Positions 10,670 through 18,585 of a stretch of 64,000 bases of DNA are shown here, in pieces. Below the pieces are notes generated by a model, which was not told the DNA's origin, ran no database searches, and worked only from the letters and a program-made list of their open reading frames with translations. How positions within the stretch are numbered: position 1 is the first letter of the stretch; every line of letters begins with the position of its first letter. Origin of the DNA: Rhodopseudomonas julia (lineage in GTDB: Bacteria > Pseudomonadota > Alphaproteobacteria > Rhizobiales > Afifellaceae); contig NZ_JAUSUK010000001.1 in assembly GCF_030813515.1 (NCBI RefSeq), positions 1,674,001 through 1,738,000 of the forward strand, given 5' to 3'. A program made the position numbers and the translations under genes.

Positions 10670-11502
10670 TGAACGCCATGATGACCGGGACAAGCGAGGC
10701 GACCCCGATCGATCCCAAGGCATCGACGGCGGCAAACCCGCAGACGCCGGACTCCGCCCAGTCCGGCTCGATGATCGACAGGACGGGTCACGAGGAAGGT
10801 GCCTTCTTCTCCTGCCGGAACCTGCATGCCTATTACGGCGAGAGCTATATCGTGCAGGGCGTCAGCTTCTCCATTCAGGAGAAGGAAGTGCTCGCCCTTC
10901 TCGGGCGCAACGGCGCCGGCAAGACCTCGACATTGCGCACCATCGCCCGCGCCAGCAATCCGGAGCTCAGGCAAGGCGAGATCTGGCTCGGCGACCAGGC
11001 GCTGCACAAGATGGTCGATTATCAGGCGGCGCGTGCCGGCGTCGTTCTGGTGCCTGAGGATCGGCGCATCATTCCGGGGCTGACGGTGGAAGAAAACCTC
11101 GTTCTCGCCCGTATCGAGGAGCCGCGCGGCTGGGAAATCGAAGAGGTCTACGAGCGCTTTCCGAGGCTTGCCGAACGGCGCAACCAGGAAGCCACGACGA
11201 TGTCGGGCGGCGAACAGCAGATGCTGGCGGTCGCCCGCGCGCTGGTGCGCGATCTGAAGCTCCTGCTCCTCGACGAGCCTTATGAGGGGCTGGCGCCTGT
11301 CATCGTGCGGGAGATCGAAAAGATCGTGGCCGAGATCAAGGAGATCGGCATCACCACGGTGATCGTGGAACAGAACGCCGTCGCCGCCCTGCAGCTCGCC
11401 GACCGGGCGATGATCCTCGACATGGGCGAGGTGGTCTATGAGGGGACGGCGAAGGAAGTGCTCGAAAACGAGGATTTGCGGCACGAATATCTGGCGGTGT
11501 GA
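10669..11502 (+). CDS. branched-chain-type ABC transporter ATP-binding protein (LivF family)
   Basis: Second ATPase of the importer. It has Walker A GRNGAGKTS, signature TMSGGEQQML, Walker B LLLLDEPYEGLAP and switch histidine replaced by VIVEQN, as is usual in LivF. The ATG that overlaps the LivG stop gives 277 residues. That includes an unusual hydrophilic N-terminal extension of about 45 residues (Thr/Ala/Pro/Ser-rich) before the ABC domain; an internal start at the second Met pair or later would remove part of it. Confidence 0.9.
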   Translation: MNAMMTGTSEATPIDPKASTAANPQTPDSAQSGSMIDRTGHEEGAFFSCRNLHAYYGESYIVQGVSFSIQEKEVLALLGRNGAGKTSTLRTIARASNPELRQGEIWLGDQALHKMVDYQAARAGVVLVPEDRRIIPGLTVEENLVLARIEEPRGWEIEEVYERFPRLAERRNQEATTMSGGEQQMLAVARALVRDLKLLLLDEPYEGLAPVIVREIEKIVAEIKEIGITTVIVEQNAVAALQLADRAMILDMGEVVYEGTAKEVLENEDLRHEYLAV

Positions 11503-11519
11503 TCCGTCTGACGAGCCCG

Positions 11520-11555
11520 GCGGCCGCGGGTTGTCACCGGCGGCCGCTTATTTCT
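11520..11555 (+). terminator. probable terminator of the ABC transporter operon
   Basis: Two copies of the self-complementary octamer GCGGCCGC (11520-11527 and 11540-11547) can pair as an 8-bp stem with a 12-nt loop. They are followed by TTATTTCT. The same two sites form an 11-base direct repeat with a 20-bp period. Confidence 0.5.
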
Positions 11556-11595
11556 CCGCCGGCGCCTTTTCTGCGGTTGCCTTTTCTGCCGGCGT

Positions 11596-12345
11596 CTATT
11601 TTGCCGTCACTGCGATGATCGGACCGAGCGGGAAGAAACCGTCGGCGCGGCGCAGCTCGGGGGCGTAGAGGCTCGAAATCGAGCCGTCGAGAAACAGGGC
11701 GTTGTCGCAGCCGATCCTGTCTTTGAAGAAGCCGGAAAACTCCCAGAACGTGACCGGGCCTTCGGAGACGGCGAAAACGATCTCGCCTTTTTTGGTGACG
11801 CAGACGCCGTTTCTTTTCTTGGCGCTGTCGCTGTCCTTCAGGAAGCGCGGATGGCGCTTGCCGTCGATCAGGAGCATCGGGCCCGATTGGGTGGCGAAAT
11901 CCGCCGGCGGCTTGCGGCGCAGATAGGCCTGCGTTTCCAGAACGCCCGCCTTGCCGCCGCCGATCCAAAAGATGCCGTTCGGCAGCATGTGAAAATTGCC
12001 GGGGCCCTTGTTGGTGTTGGCGCTCTTCAGAGTGCGGCCGTCTTCGACATAAAGGCCGACCGGCGAGAAATCCTCATGGTACATGCCGCCGTTCATGGCG
12101 AAGGCGAGGCGCTTTCCCTCGCTTTCGAGCGCCGATTTCAGCGCCCGGAACGAGCCGTAGGGCTTGCCAGTCGCGTCGTTGAGATAAAGCCGGACGTCGT
12201 CGGTTGCCGGATCGAAGCGGCAGACGGCATAGGAGCGCGCGCCGTCGCGCGTGATCTCGCAATTCTGGCCGGCGGCGAAAGCGGGGCCGAGAAGGGCGGA
12301 GGGAATGGTGAGGCCCGCAAGAAGCAGGGACATAAATCTGCGCAT
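11596..12345 (-). CDS. DUF2233 / phosphodiester glycosidase-like secreted protein
   Basis: A 249-residue protein with a clear signal peptide (hydrophobic core SLLLAGLTIPSALLG, cleavage near AFA-AGQ). The mature part resembles the NAGPA-like phosphodiester glycosidase (DUF2233) fold: LAFAMNGGMYHEDFSPVGLYVEDG, FWIGGGKAGV, ATQSGPMLLIDGKRHP and CDNALFLDGSISSLY. Bacterial members are exported; the substrate is not known. In the same frame, translation past the TAG stop would add fifteen codons of a (PAEKA)-like repeat up to a TAA at 11548-11550, which suggests the C-terminus was once longer. Confidence 0.85.
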   Translation of the reverse strand: MRRFMSLLLAGLTIPSALLGPAFAAGQNCEITRDGARSYAVCRFDPATDDVRLYLNDATGKPYGSFRALKSALESEGKRLAFAMNGGMYHEDFSPVGLYVEDGRTLKSANTNKGPGNFHMLPNGIFWIGGGKAGVLETQAYLRRKPPADFATQSGPMLLIDGKRHPRFLKDSDSAKKRNGVCVTKKGEIVFAVSEGPVTFWEFSGFFKDRIGCDNALFLDGSISSLYAPELRRADGFFPLGPIIAVTAK

Positions 12346-12742
12346 TCCTCCGGTTAGCCCGGACCGGCGGCGAAGTCATCCCGACACGTTGCGAAGAAGG
12401 GCCGGCACGGCGCGACGGCGCCCTCACGGGACCGGGCGCACGCGATCGGCGGGCATGTTTCTGCACCTCATCAGCGAACTTACGCAATTCGACGGGATGA
12501 AAGAATTGAGAGGAGCGGGCCAAGTTGCTATATGCAGCGCCATGTCGTCGAACGAAAACCCCAAGGCCGGGTCGCGCGGAGCGGTCGGGGCCATCTTCCA
12601 TTCCACGCACGCTTTTGCGGCGATCGACGACCATGCGCGTCTGCCCTGGCGGTTTTTTGCGCGTCTCTTCGCCTCCGATGGATCGCTTACGAGCGCCTGA
12701 CGGCGCCCTTTCCCCTTTTTGCGATCACAACCGAGTAGACCC
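12346..12742. other. 397-bp divergent intergenic region upstream of leuC
   Basis: Holds the promoter of the DUF2233 gene on the minus strand and the leuC promoter on the plus strand. A reading frame of 52 codons (12542-12700) opens right after the predicted leuC start site but has no leucine run and no clear SD, so I do not call it. Nothing else is recognisable. Confidence 0.4.
12506..12534 (+). promoter_or_regulatory. predicted sigma-70-type promoter of leuC
   Basis: TTGAGA at 12506-12511 and TATATG at 12529-12534 are separated by 17 bp. The start site would fall near 12541, leaving a 5' leader of about 200 nt before leuC, long enough for a regulatory structure that I could not identify. 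Confidence 0.45.
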
Positions 12743-14149
12743 ATGAAACCGAGAACGCTTTACGACAAAATCTGGGACGACCATCTGGTCGACCGCCAAC
12801 CCGACGGCACCTGCCTCCTCTATATCGACCGTCATCTCGTGCACGAAGTGACGAGCCCGCAGGCCTTCGAGGGCCTCCGGATCGCCGGACGCAAGGTGCA
12901 TGCGCCCGACAAGACGCTCGCCGTCGTCGATCACAACGTGCCGACGACCGACCGCTCGAAAGGCATCGACGATCCGGAATCGGCGCTGCAGGTCGACACG
13001 CTCGCCACGAACGCGGCCGATTTCGGCATCGAGTATTACAACGAACTCGATATGCGGCAGGGCATTGTCCACATCATCGGGCCGGAGCAGGGCTTTACGC
13101 TGCCTGGCATGACGATCGTGTGCGGCGACAGCCACACCTCGACGCATGGCGCCTTCGGAGCGCTTGCGCACGGCATCGGCACGTCCGAAGTGGAGCATGT
13201 GCTTGCCACCCAGACGCTCATCCAGTCGAAGGCGAAGAACATGCGCGTCACCGTCGACGGCAAGCTGCCGGACGGGGTGACGGCGAAAGACATCATCCTG
13301 GCGATCATCGGCGAGATCGGCACGGCCGGCGGCACCGGCCATGTCATCGAATATGCCGGCGAGGCGATCCGCTCGCTGTCGATGGAAGGCCGCATGACGG
13401 TGTGCAACATGTCGATCGAGGGCGGTGCCCGCGCCGGCATGATTGCGCCCGACGAGATCACTTATGCCTATATCGCCGACCGGCCGCGGGCTCCGAAGGG
13501 GTCGGCCTGGGACATGGCGCGGGCCTATTGGGAGAGCCTGCCCTCCGACGAGGGCGCGCATTTCGACCGGGAAGTCCGGCTCGATGCCGCCAATCTGCCG
13601 CCGATCGTGACCTGGGGCTCATCGCCCGAAGACGTCATCTCGGTCACCGGCACGGTGCCGAACCCGGACGACATCGCCGATGAGAACAAACGTGCCTCGA
13701 AGTGGCGGGCGCTCAAATATATGGGCCTGACGCCGGGCACGAAGATGACCGACGTCACACTCGATCGTGTCTTTATCGGCTCGTGCACCAACGGCCGCAT
13801 CGAGGATCTCCGGGCCGCCGCCAAGGTCGCGGAAGGCCGCAAGGTCGCCGACAGCGTCAATGCCATGGTGGTGCCGGGATCGGGCCTCGTGAAGGCGCAG
13901 GCGGAAGCGGAAGGTCTCGACAAGATCTTCCTCGCCGCGGGCTTCGAATGGCGCGAGCCGGGCTGCTCCATGTGCCTTGCCATGAATGCCGACAAGCTCG
14001 CGCCGGAAGAGCGCTGCGCCTCCACCTCGAACCGCAATTTCGAGGGGCGTCAGGGCTTCAAGGGCCGCACGCATCTCGTGTCTCCGGCGATGGCGGCCGC
14101 GGCGGCGATCGCCGGGCGCTTCGTCGATATCCGCGACTGGGGTCATTGA
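12743..14149 (+). CDS. leuC: 3-isopropylmalate dehydratase large subunit
   Basis: With LeuD isomerizes 2-isopropylmalate to 3-isopropylmalate in leucine synthesis. It is an aconitase-family [4Fe-4S] protein of 468 residues. Diagnostic parts are [10 protein letters not shown] at the start, [43 protein letters not shown] with the first cluster cysteine, and [12 protein letters not shown] with the other two. The ATG at 12743 is preferred to an upstream TTG because [11 protein letters not shown] matches family N-termini. leuD lies 2.2 kb downstream. A 16-bp tandem repeat starts within the last codons. Confidence 0.98.
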   Translation: MKPRTLYDKIWDDHLVDRQPDGTCLLYIDRHLVHEVTSPQAFEGLRIAGRKVHAPDKTLAVVDHNVPTTDRSKGIDDPESALQVDTLATNAADFGIEYYNELDMRQGIVHIIGPEQGFTLPGMTIVCGDSHTSTHGAFGALAHGIGTSEVEHVLATQTLIQSKAKNMRVTVDGKLPDGVTAKDIILAIIGEIGTAGGTGHVIEYAGEAIRSLSMEGRMTVCNMSIEGGARAGMIAPDEITYAYIADRPRAPKGSAWDMARAYWESLPSDEGAHFDREVRLDAANLPPIVTWGSSPEDVISVTGTVPNPDDIADENKRASKWRALKYMGLTPGTKMTDVTLDRVFIGSCTNGRIEDLRAAAKVAEGRKVADSVNAMVVPGSGLVKAQAEAEGLDKIFLAAGFEWREPGCSMCLAMNADKLAPEERCASTSNRNFEGRQGFKGRTHLVSPAMAAAAAIAGRFVDIRDWGH

Positions 14150-14218
14150 GAGCTGGGGTCATTGAGAGCTGGGGGCATTGAGAGCTGGGGGCATTGCGGG
14201 CTCGGGCGATTGAGGACC
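14139..14218 (+). repeat. 16-bp tandem repeat, about five copies, overlapping the leuC stop
   Basis: Units start at 14139, 14155, 14171, 14187 and 14203. The first two are identical (GGGGTCATTGAGAGCT), the third and fourth differ by one to three bases, and the fifth is degenerate. The first copy contains the leuC stop TGA at 14147-14149, so the array looks like expansion of the gene's own last codons into the 3' UTR. Confidence 0.9.
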
Positions 14219-14254
14219 CGGCACGCTGAACCCGCAGGGATCTGAACGCGAAAA

Positions 14255-14281
14255 GGGCCGTCCTTCGGGCGGCCCTTTTTT
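14255..14281 (+). terminator. intrinsic terminator after leuC
   Basis: A GGGCCG/CGGCCC stem, extended by CC/GG around a TTCG tetraloop, is followed by six T. It ends the leuC message after the tandem repeat. Confidence 0.88.
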
Positions 14282-14299
14282 GATGGAGGCCTTTTCGCC

Positions 14300-14572
14300 T
14301 CAGCGATGCACGATCTTGTTGAAGCGGCTGGTGCGGCCGCCGGCCGTCTCGTTCTGAACGAGAAGCGCCAGATTGCCGTCCTCGAAGGTTTCGAACCAGG
14401 TCTCCCAGGTGATCGATTCCAGGCCCTCGTCAGCGTCGCCGAAATCGATGCGAAGCACGCCGACGCCGTCGCCCTCTGTGGCCGTCGCGGAGACCATCGC
14501 GGGTTTGCCGCCGCGCTCTTCGACCCACTTCTTGATGTCTTCGTGGCGTATCAGTTTGTGCGCTTCACTCAT
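14300..14572 (-). CDS. conserved small protein of unknown function
   Basis: A 90-residue soluble protein. The ATG at 14572 is preceded by GAGGAGACAGCG, a good SD, and is preferred over an upstream in-frame start. The pattern IRHEDIKKWVEERGGKPAMV, then an acidic VGVLRIDFGDADEGLESITWETWFETFEDGNLALLVQ and a closing RTSRFNKIVHR, resembles a small conserved family seen in many bacteria without assigned function. No membrane segment or signal is present. It lies between the leuC terminator and another small minus-strand gene. Confidence 0.75.
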   Translation of the reverse strand: MSEAHKLIRHEDIKKWVEERGGKPAMVSATATEGDGVGVLRIDFGDADEGLESITWETWFETFEDGNLALLVQNETAGGRTSRFNKIVHR

Positions 14573-14806
14573 CGCTGTCTCCTCTTGTTTCACTGAGAAA
14601 ACAGGTGCCATTTGGTCCGGTTCCCCCTCGCTCTCGACGGTTTGGTAACCGGCAAATCATCGGCTGGACGGCGACGCGGTCCGAAGTGAGCGACCACGCC
14701 GAAGGCTCATCCGGCTTCGCTGCGTGTTTTTCCGCGCAGGCCACGCATGCGCGCGTTTGGAACAAGCGCACGAAACCGCGCGAAACGCAAAGGATGTCTC
14801 TCCCGC

Positions 14807-14838
14807 AAAAAAACAGGCGGGACCACGGTCCCGCCTGT
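14807..14838 (-). terminator. intrinsic terminator for the small secreted-protein gene
   Basis: A perfect 12-bp stem, ACAGGCGGGACC/GGTCCCGCCTGT, with a 2-nt spacer. Read on the minus strand it is followed by seven T (14807-14813). Confidence 0.88.
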
Positions 14839-14874
14839 GAAGAGCCCGCAAAATGCGGGAATCTTGTCAAAGAC

Positions 14875-15246
14875 TTAGTTGTTGGTGCCTTCGGTGCCCG
14901 GAGCATACGGCTCCAGCGGCTCGTCCTGGCTCTCCTTGCTGGCCATGTTGCCGTCCGAAGAGGCTGAATGCATGGGCGAGGAGTACATCGTCTTGTCATC
15001 GTCGCAGGACACGTAGACCTCACGGTCGTTGTCCGTCATCATGTAGAAGCCACCGGTTTCGCAGGTCTCCGGACGCTCGCCGGAGGTCTCGCCGTTGCCG
15101 TAAATGCGGGCTTCCTGCTCGGTGTCGGTGTTGACGATCACCTTGTTGTCTTCGGCGTCCTTGCGCAGGATCATGCCGGCGTTGGCAGCGCTCACGCCCA
15201 CCATCATGGCGGTCACGGACACGGCGGTCAGCTTTGTAAAAGTCAT
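14875..15246 (-). CDS. small secreted protein of unknown function
   Basis: A 123-residue protein whose ATG at 15246 has AAGGAG at an ideal distance. The N-terminus is a signal peptide (LTAVSVTAMMVGVSAANA, cleavage after ANA). The mature part is acidic, with two cysteines in CETGGFYMMTDNDREVYVSCDDD that may pair, and a Ser/Glu/Pro-rich tail. I do not recognise a family. It is probably a periplasmic or surface protein, transcribed alone, with its own terminator. Confidence 0.75.
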   Translation of the reverse strand: MTFTKLTAVSVTAMMVGVSAANAGMILRKDAEDNKVIVNTDTEQEARIYGNGETSGERPETCETGGFYMMTDNDREVYVSCDDDKTMYSSPMHSASSDGNMASKESQDEPLEPYAPGTEGTNN

Positions 15247-15580
15247 GGAGTATCTCCTTACAGATTTGCCTCTCGTGGCGAATTCCCCGCCCGATCGATC
15301 ACATGAGAGACCAGACGGCGCGGGAGAGGCTGTGTTGGCGTTGCCTCGCTGAAACAACGTGGAGGGCGGGAGACGGTTCGCTGAAATAATTGTGATCGGT
15401 GAGGCGGCTAAGTGTTTGGAACTTAAAGGGTAAATGTAGATTCGTGCGCGCCTCGAGCGGGCGCGGAAGAGGGGTGTGGGGCTTGCGGGCGGCGGTGCTT
15501 TTCGGGCTTCTCCGGAGCAAGGACGGCGCCGACAGGCCGCCTGCCGGAGGTGCGGGCCGCAAGACATTTGGAGGTCATGG
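15247..15580. other. 334-bp divergent intergenic region
   Basis: Separates the small secreted protein from the small membrane protein on the other strand. It includes an AT-rich patch (15380-15440) in otherwise GC-rich DNA, where the promoters are likely, and two copies of CGCTGAAA (near 15347 and 15379). A GGAAC at 15418 lacks the spaced GTT of an EcfG stress promoter. No gene is seen. Confidence 0.35.
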
Positions 15581-15835
15581 GTGAGTGAGGATCGGGAGGC
15601 GAGAAGAAGCCGCGAGGCGCGCGAGGCGCTCGAACGCGTTCACCGTGACAGCGAGGCTGTCGGCACGTCGTCCTTCGCCCGAGCCGCCGGCCGGGCGAAG
15701 GATCATCTTGCCGGCGCCGACGCGCCTGCCAACGACCGCGTCGAGGTGTGGGGCCGCAGGGTCGGGCGCGGGTTCTCCATCGTCTTCGTGATGTGGCTTT
15801 TATGGTATCTCGTCAGCACCTATCTGACGCCCTGA
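15581..15835 (+). CDS. small single-pass membrane protein of unknown function
   Basis: An 84-residue protein. The GTG at 15581 is preceded by GGAGG with correct spacing. The first about 55 residues are charged and predicted helical (SEDREARRSREAREALERVHRDSEA), and the C-terminus is one membrane helix, GFSIVFVMWLLWYLVSTYL. It reads as a tail-anchored cytoplasmic protein. The metallopeptidase-family gene starts 24 bp downstream on the same strand, so they may be co-expressed. Confidence 0.65.
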   Translation: MSEDREARRSREAREALERVHRDSEAVGTSSFARAAGRAKDHLAGADAPANDRVEVWGRRVGRGFSIVFVMWLLWYLVSTYLTP

Positions 15836-15859
15836 CGTCCATTTCGCCGGTGCCATGTC

Positions 15860-16258
15860 ATGTCCGCCTTTGCCGCGATCCCCGACCTTCAAGAGTTCGA
15901 GCGCATTGCGCTTGCCGCCTATGACGGATTGCCGGAGGAGTTCCGGGCGCTGACGGGCGACATCCAGATCCGCGTCGCCGAGCGCGCCGACCGGGAATCG
16001 CTGGCAGCCGTCGGGCTCACGCATCCCCTGGAACTTCTCGGGCTCTTCGAAGGCATCGGTCTCGCGCATGCGCCGGCCACGCCCTATTCCGGGCTGATGC
16101 CGAACCGGGTGTGGCTCTATCGTCAGGCGATCCTTGCTTATTGGCAGGATCACGACGAGCGATTGGACGACATCATCGCGCATGTCCTCGTGCACGAGAT
16201 CGGCCACCATTTCGGTCTTTCCGACGACGATATGGAAGAGATCGAGGCGACCGATTGA
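15860..16258 (+). CDS. minimal zincin metallopeptidase-family protein
   Basis: A 132-residue protein of the small family of zincin-like proteins often annotated as metallopeptidase family protein. The zinc site HEIGHHFGL starts at H112, with E113 as putative base and H116 as second ligand, followed by SDDDMEEIE, whose acidic residues replace the third ligand region. There is no signal peptide, so it is cytoplasmic. [18 protein letters not shown] stretch precedes the motif. Whether it is an active peptidase is not established for the family. Confidence 0.85.
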   Translation: MSAFAAIPDLQEFERIALAAYDGLPEEFRALTGDIQIRVAERADRESLAAVGLTHPLELLGLFEGIGLAHAPATPYSGLMPNRVWLYRQAILAYWQDHDERLDDIIAHVLVHEIGHHFGLSDDDMEEIEATD

Positions 16259-16355
16259 GGATCGCCCGCGAGGGGGCGGGCAAGATCGGAACGCTAAGAT
16301 CTTGACCGGAACGCGCCGGCAAAGCATTGAAGGGGACTTCGAAAGGAACCTGCGA

Positions 16356-16961
16356 ATGGAAAAGTTCACGACCCTCACTGGCGTCGCCGCGCCGCTGCCG
16401 ATCATCAATATCGACACCGACATGATCATTCCGAAGCAGTTTCTGAAGACGATCAAGCGGACTGGGCTCGGCGCGTCGCTCTTCTATGAGATGCGCTTCA
16501 ACGACGACGGCTCGGAGAACGAGGATTTCGTCCTCAACAAGCCGGCCTATCGCAACGCCAAGATTCTTGTCGCGGGCGACAATTTCGGCTGCGGCTCGTC
16601 GCGCGAACATGCGCCCTGGGCGCTCAAGGATTTCGGTATCACCTGCGTGATCTCCACCTCGTTCGCCGACATTTTCTACAACAATTGCTTCAAGAACGGC
16701 ATTTTGCCGATCATCGTCTCGCCGGACGATCTCGACAAATTGCTCGACGACGCCTCGCGCGGCGCCAATGCGACGCTGACGGTCGATCTGGAGAAGCAGG
16801 AAGTGCGCGGCCCGGATGGCGGCAAGATCGAGTTCGAAATCGATGCCTTCCGCAAACACTGCCTGCTGAACGGCCTCGACGATATCGGCCTGACGCTGGA
16901 GAAATCCGGAAAGATCACCGGTTTCGAAGGCGAGATGACGGAAGACCGTCCCTGGGTGTGA
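16356..16961 (+). CDS. leuD: 3-isopropylmalate dehydratase small subunit
   Basis: Swivel-domain partner of LeuC, 201 residues. [55 protein letters not shown] and [18 protein letters not shown] are diagnostic. The ATG at 16356 has GAAAGGAA nearby; the open frame further upstream runs through the metallopeptidase gene in another frame and is not coding. A GC-rich hairpin follows. Confidence 0.97.
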   Translation: MEKFTTLTGVAAPLPIINIDTDMIIPKQFLKTIKRTGLGASLFYEMRFNDDGSENEDFVLNKPAYRNAKILVAGDNFGCGSSREHAPWALKDFGITCVISTSFADIFYNNCFKNGILPIIVSPDDLDKLLDDASRGANATLTVDLEKQEVRGPDGGKIEFEIDAFRKHCLLNGLDDIGLTLEKSGKITGFEGEMTEDRPWV

Positions 16962-17005
16962 GGCCTCTCTGAAGGCTCTTAGGATCGCTTTTTTGGCACC
17001 TCTGA

Positions 17006-17035
17006 GGCGGCGCTTCCTGCGCCGCCGGGTTCTTT
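17006..17035 (+). terminator. probable terminator after leuD
   Basis: A perfect 8-bp stem, GGCGGCGC/GCGCCGCC, with a 5-nt loop is followed by GGGTTCTTT, a weak T tract. Confidence 0.5.
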
Positions 17036-17186
17036 CAAGTTGCCGTGCTAACGAAGATTTCACCGGCAATTTCGATTTCGTTTACCATTTCCAAACTGCG
17101 GCGAGCGAGGCTCCCGGGACGTGCACGCGGATTCTCATCCGCGTTGAGACCGCGTACAATTTTTCTGCGACCACTGAGGAGTGCAG

Positions 17187-18395
17187 ATGCGGACCGCAAT
17201 CCCCGGACTGGCTGCGCGCGCTCTTGTCGGAGCGACGCTCGCTTTCGGTCTTTCCTTCGCCCCGATGCCCGCATCGGCCGCGAGCTTTTCTTCCTGCGTT
17301 CAGAGCCTGAAGCAGGCGGCGGTTGCCGCCGGCGTCAGCCCGCGGCTTGCCGCACGGGCGCTCGACGGGGCTCGCGTCGACGACGAGGTTTTGCGCAAAT
17401 CGCGGGCGCAACCGGAATTCAAGACCCCGATCTGGGATTATCTCGGCTTCCTTGTCGACGAGGAGCGTATCGCCGACGGCAAGACGATGATGCGGCGCTA
17501 CGATCGGGTGCTGCGCGCGGCCGAGGAACGCTTCGGCGTCAACCGCTACGTCATTGCGGCGATCTGGGGTGTGGAGAGCAATTTCGGCCAGGATGCGGGC
17601 AAAGATTTCCTGCCGCATGCGCTCGCCAATGTCGCCTGTCACGGCAGCCGGACGAAGTTCTTCCGCGGCGAGCTCATCGCCGCCTTGAAGCTCGTTCAGC
17701 GCGGCGATCTCGACCTCGACGAGCTCTATGGGTCCTGGGCCGGGGCTTTCGGGCAGACCCAGTTCATTCCTTCCACCTATGAGCGGCTTGCCGTCGATTT
17801 CGACGGCGACGGGCGGCGCGACCTGGTGAAATCGGTGCCCGATGCCCTGGGCTCGACGGCGAATTACCTGCGCCGGGCCGGCTGGCGGCCGGGCGAGGCC
17901 TATATGATCGAGGTGAAGGTGCCGGCGAGCTATAAGGGGCCGACGGGCCGCAGTCGCAAGGCGTCCCTGTCGACCTGGGCGAAACGCGGCGTGATACGGG
18001 CCGATGGCGCGCATCTGTCGGGCGGCAGCCAGGCGGGCCTGCTTCTGCCGTCTGGGCCGCGCGGGCCGGGCTTTCTCGTCTTCCGCAACTTCGATGCGAT
18101 CTATTCCTACAACCAGGCGGAATCCTACGCGCTCGCCATCTCCCATCTCGCCGACCGCATGGCCGGCTATCCGGGGCTCCGCACGGCCTGGCCGACGGAC
18201 GATCCGCCCCTGTCGCGTGCCGAGCGCTTCGAGTTGCAGCGGCTTCTTCTCGCGCAGGGCTATGACGTCGGCGAAGTCGACGGGAAGGTCGGGCCGATGA
18301 CGCGCGATGCGATCAAGAAGGCGGAGCAGCGCTTCGGCATGGAGCCGACGGGGCGGCCGGGCGGCAAGATTTACCGCAAGCTCGGGGGGCGCTGA
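17187..18395 (+). CDS. secreted lytic murein transglycosylase (MltB-like, SLT_2) with peptidoglycan-binding domain
   Basis: Cleaves the glycan strand of peptidoglycan in the periplasm. The signal peptide is ALVGATLAFGLSFAPMPASA. The SLT_2 catalytic domain follows, with YVIAAIWGVESNFGQDAGKDF (the Glu is the expected catalytic acid), GSWAGAFGQTQFIPSTYERLAVDFDGDGRRDL, and YNQAESYALAISHLADRM. The last about 60 residues form a PG_binding_1 domain (LQRLLLAQGYDVGEVDGKVGPMTRDAIKKAEQ). The ATG at 17187 has GAGGA upstream and is preferred over GTG 17181. No lipobox is present, so it is soluble, unlike E. coli MltB. A 30-bp tandem repeat begins at the stop. Confidence 0.93.
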   Translation: MRTAIPGLAARALVGATLAFGLSFAPMPASAASFSSCVQSLKQAAVAAGVSPRLAARALDGARVDDEVLRKSRAQPEFKTPIWDYLGFLVDEERIADGKTMMRRYDRVLRAAEERFGVNRYVIAAIWGVESNFGQDAGKDFLPHALANVACHGSRTKFFRGELIAALKLVQRGDLDLDELYGSWAGAFGQTQFIPSTYERLAVDFDGDGRRDLVKSVPDALGSTANYLRRAGWRPGEAYMIEVKVPASYKGPTGRSRKASLSTWAKRGVIRADGAHLSGGSQAGLLLPSGPRGPGFLVFRNFDAIYSYNQAESYALAISHLADRMAGYPGLRTAWPTDDPPLSRAERFELQRLLLAQGYDVGEVDGKVGPMTRDAIKKAEQRFGMEPTGRPGGKIYRKLGGR

Positions 18396-18480
18396 GCGCG
18401 TTTCGCGCTCTCTGGCGGGCGTTGAGCGTGTTGTGTGTTCTCTGGCGGGCGTCGAGAGCGTTTCGCACCCTCGGGCATAA
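18391..18480 (+). repeat. 30-bp imperfect tandem repeat, three copies, overlapping the transglycosylase stop
   Basis: Units are in exact 30-bp register at 18391, 18421 and 18451, sharing GNTGAGCGNGTT and TCTCTGGCGGGC blocks; the third is more diverged and incomplete. The first unit contains the stop codon TGA at 18393-18395. Confidence 0.85.
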
Positions 18481-18585
18481 GCGCCTTCTTCCCGATGAGG
18501 CCGGGCAGTTACCGTGAGGTGACCTTGAGAATTGTCACTGCGCCTCTTCGATGCTAGGCGAATAGCCCGGCCAAGGGGAGAGGCC

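Noticed and set aside
12542-12700. 52-codon frame in the leuC leader as possible attenuation peptide
   Set aside because: Contains no leucine cluster and no clear SD or terminator/antiterminator pair.
15418-15445. GGAAC as an EcfG general-stress promoter
   Set aside because: No CGTT-like -10 element at 16-17 bp.
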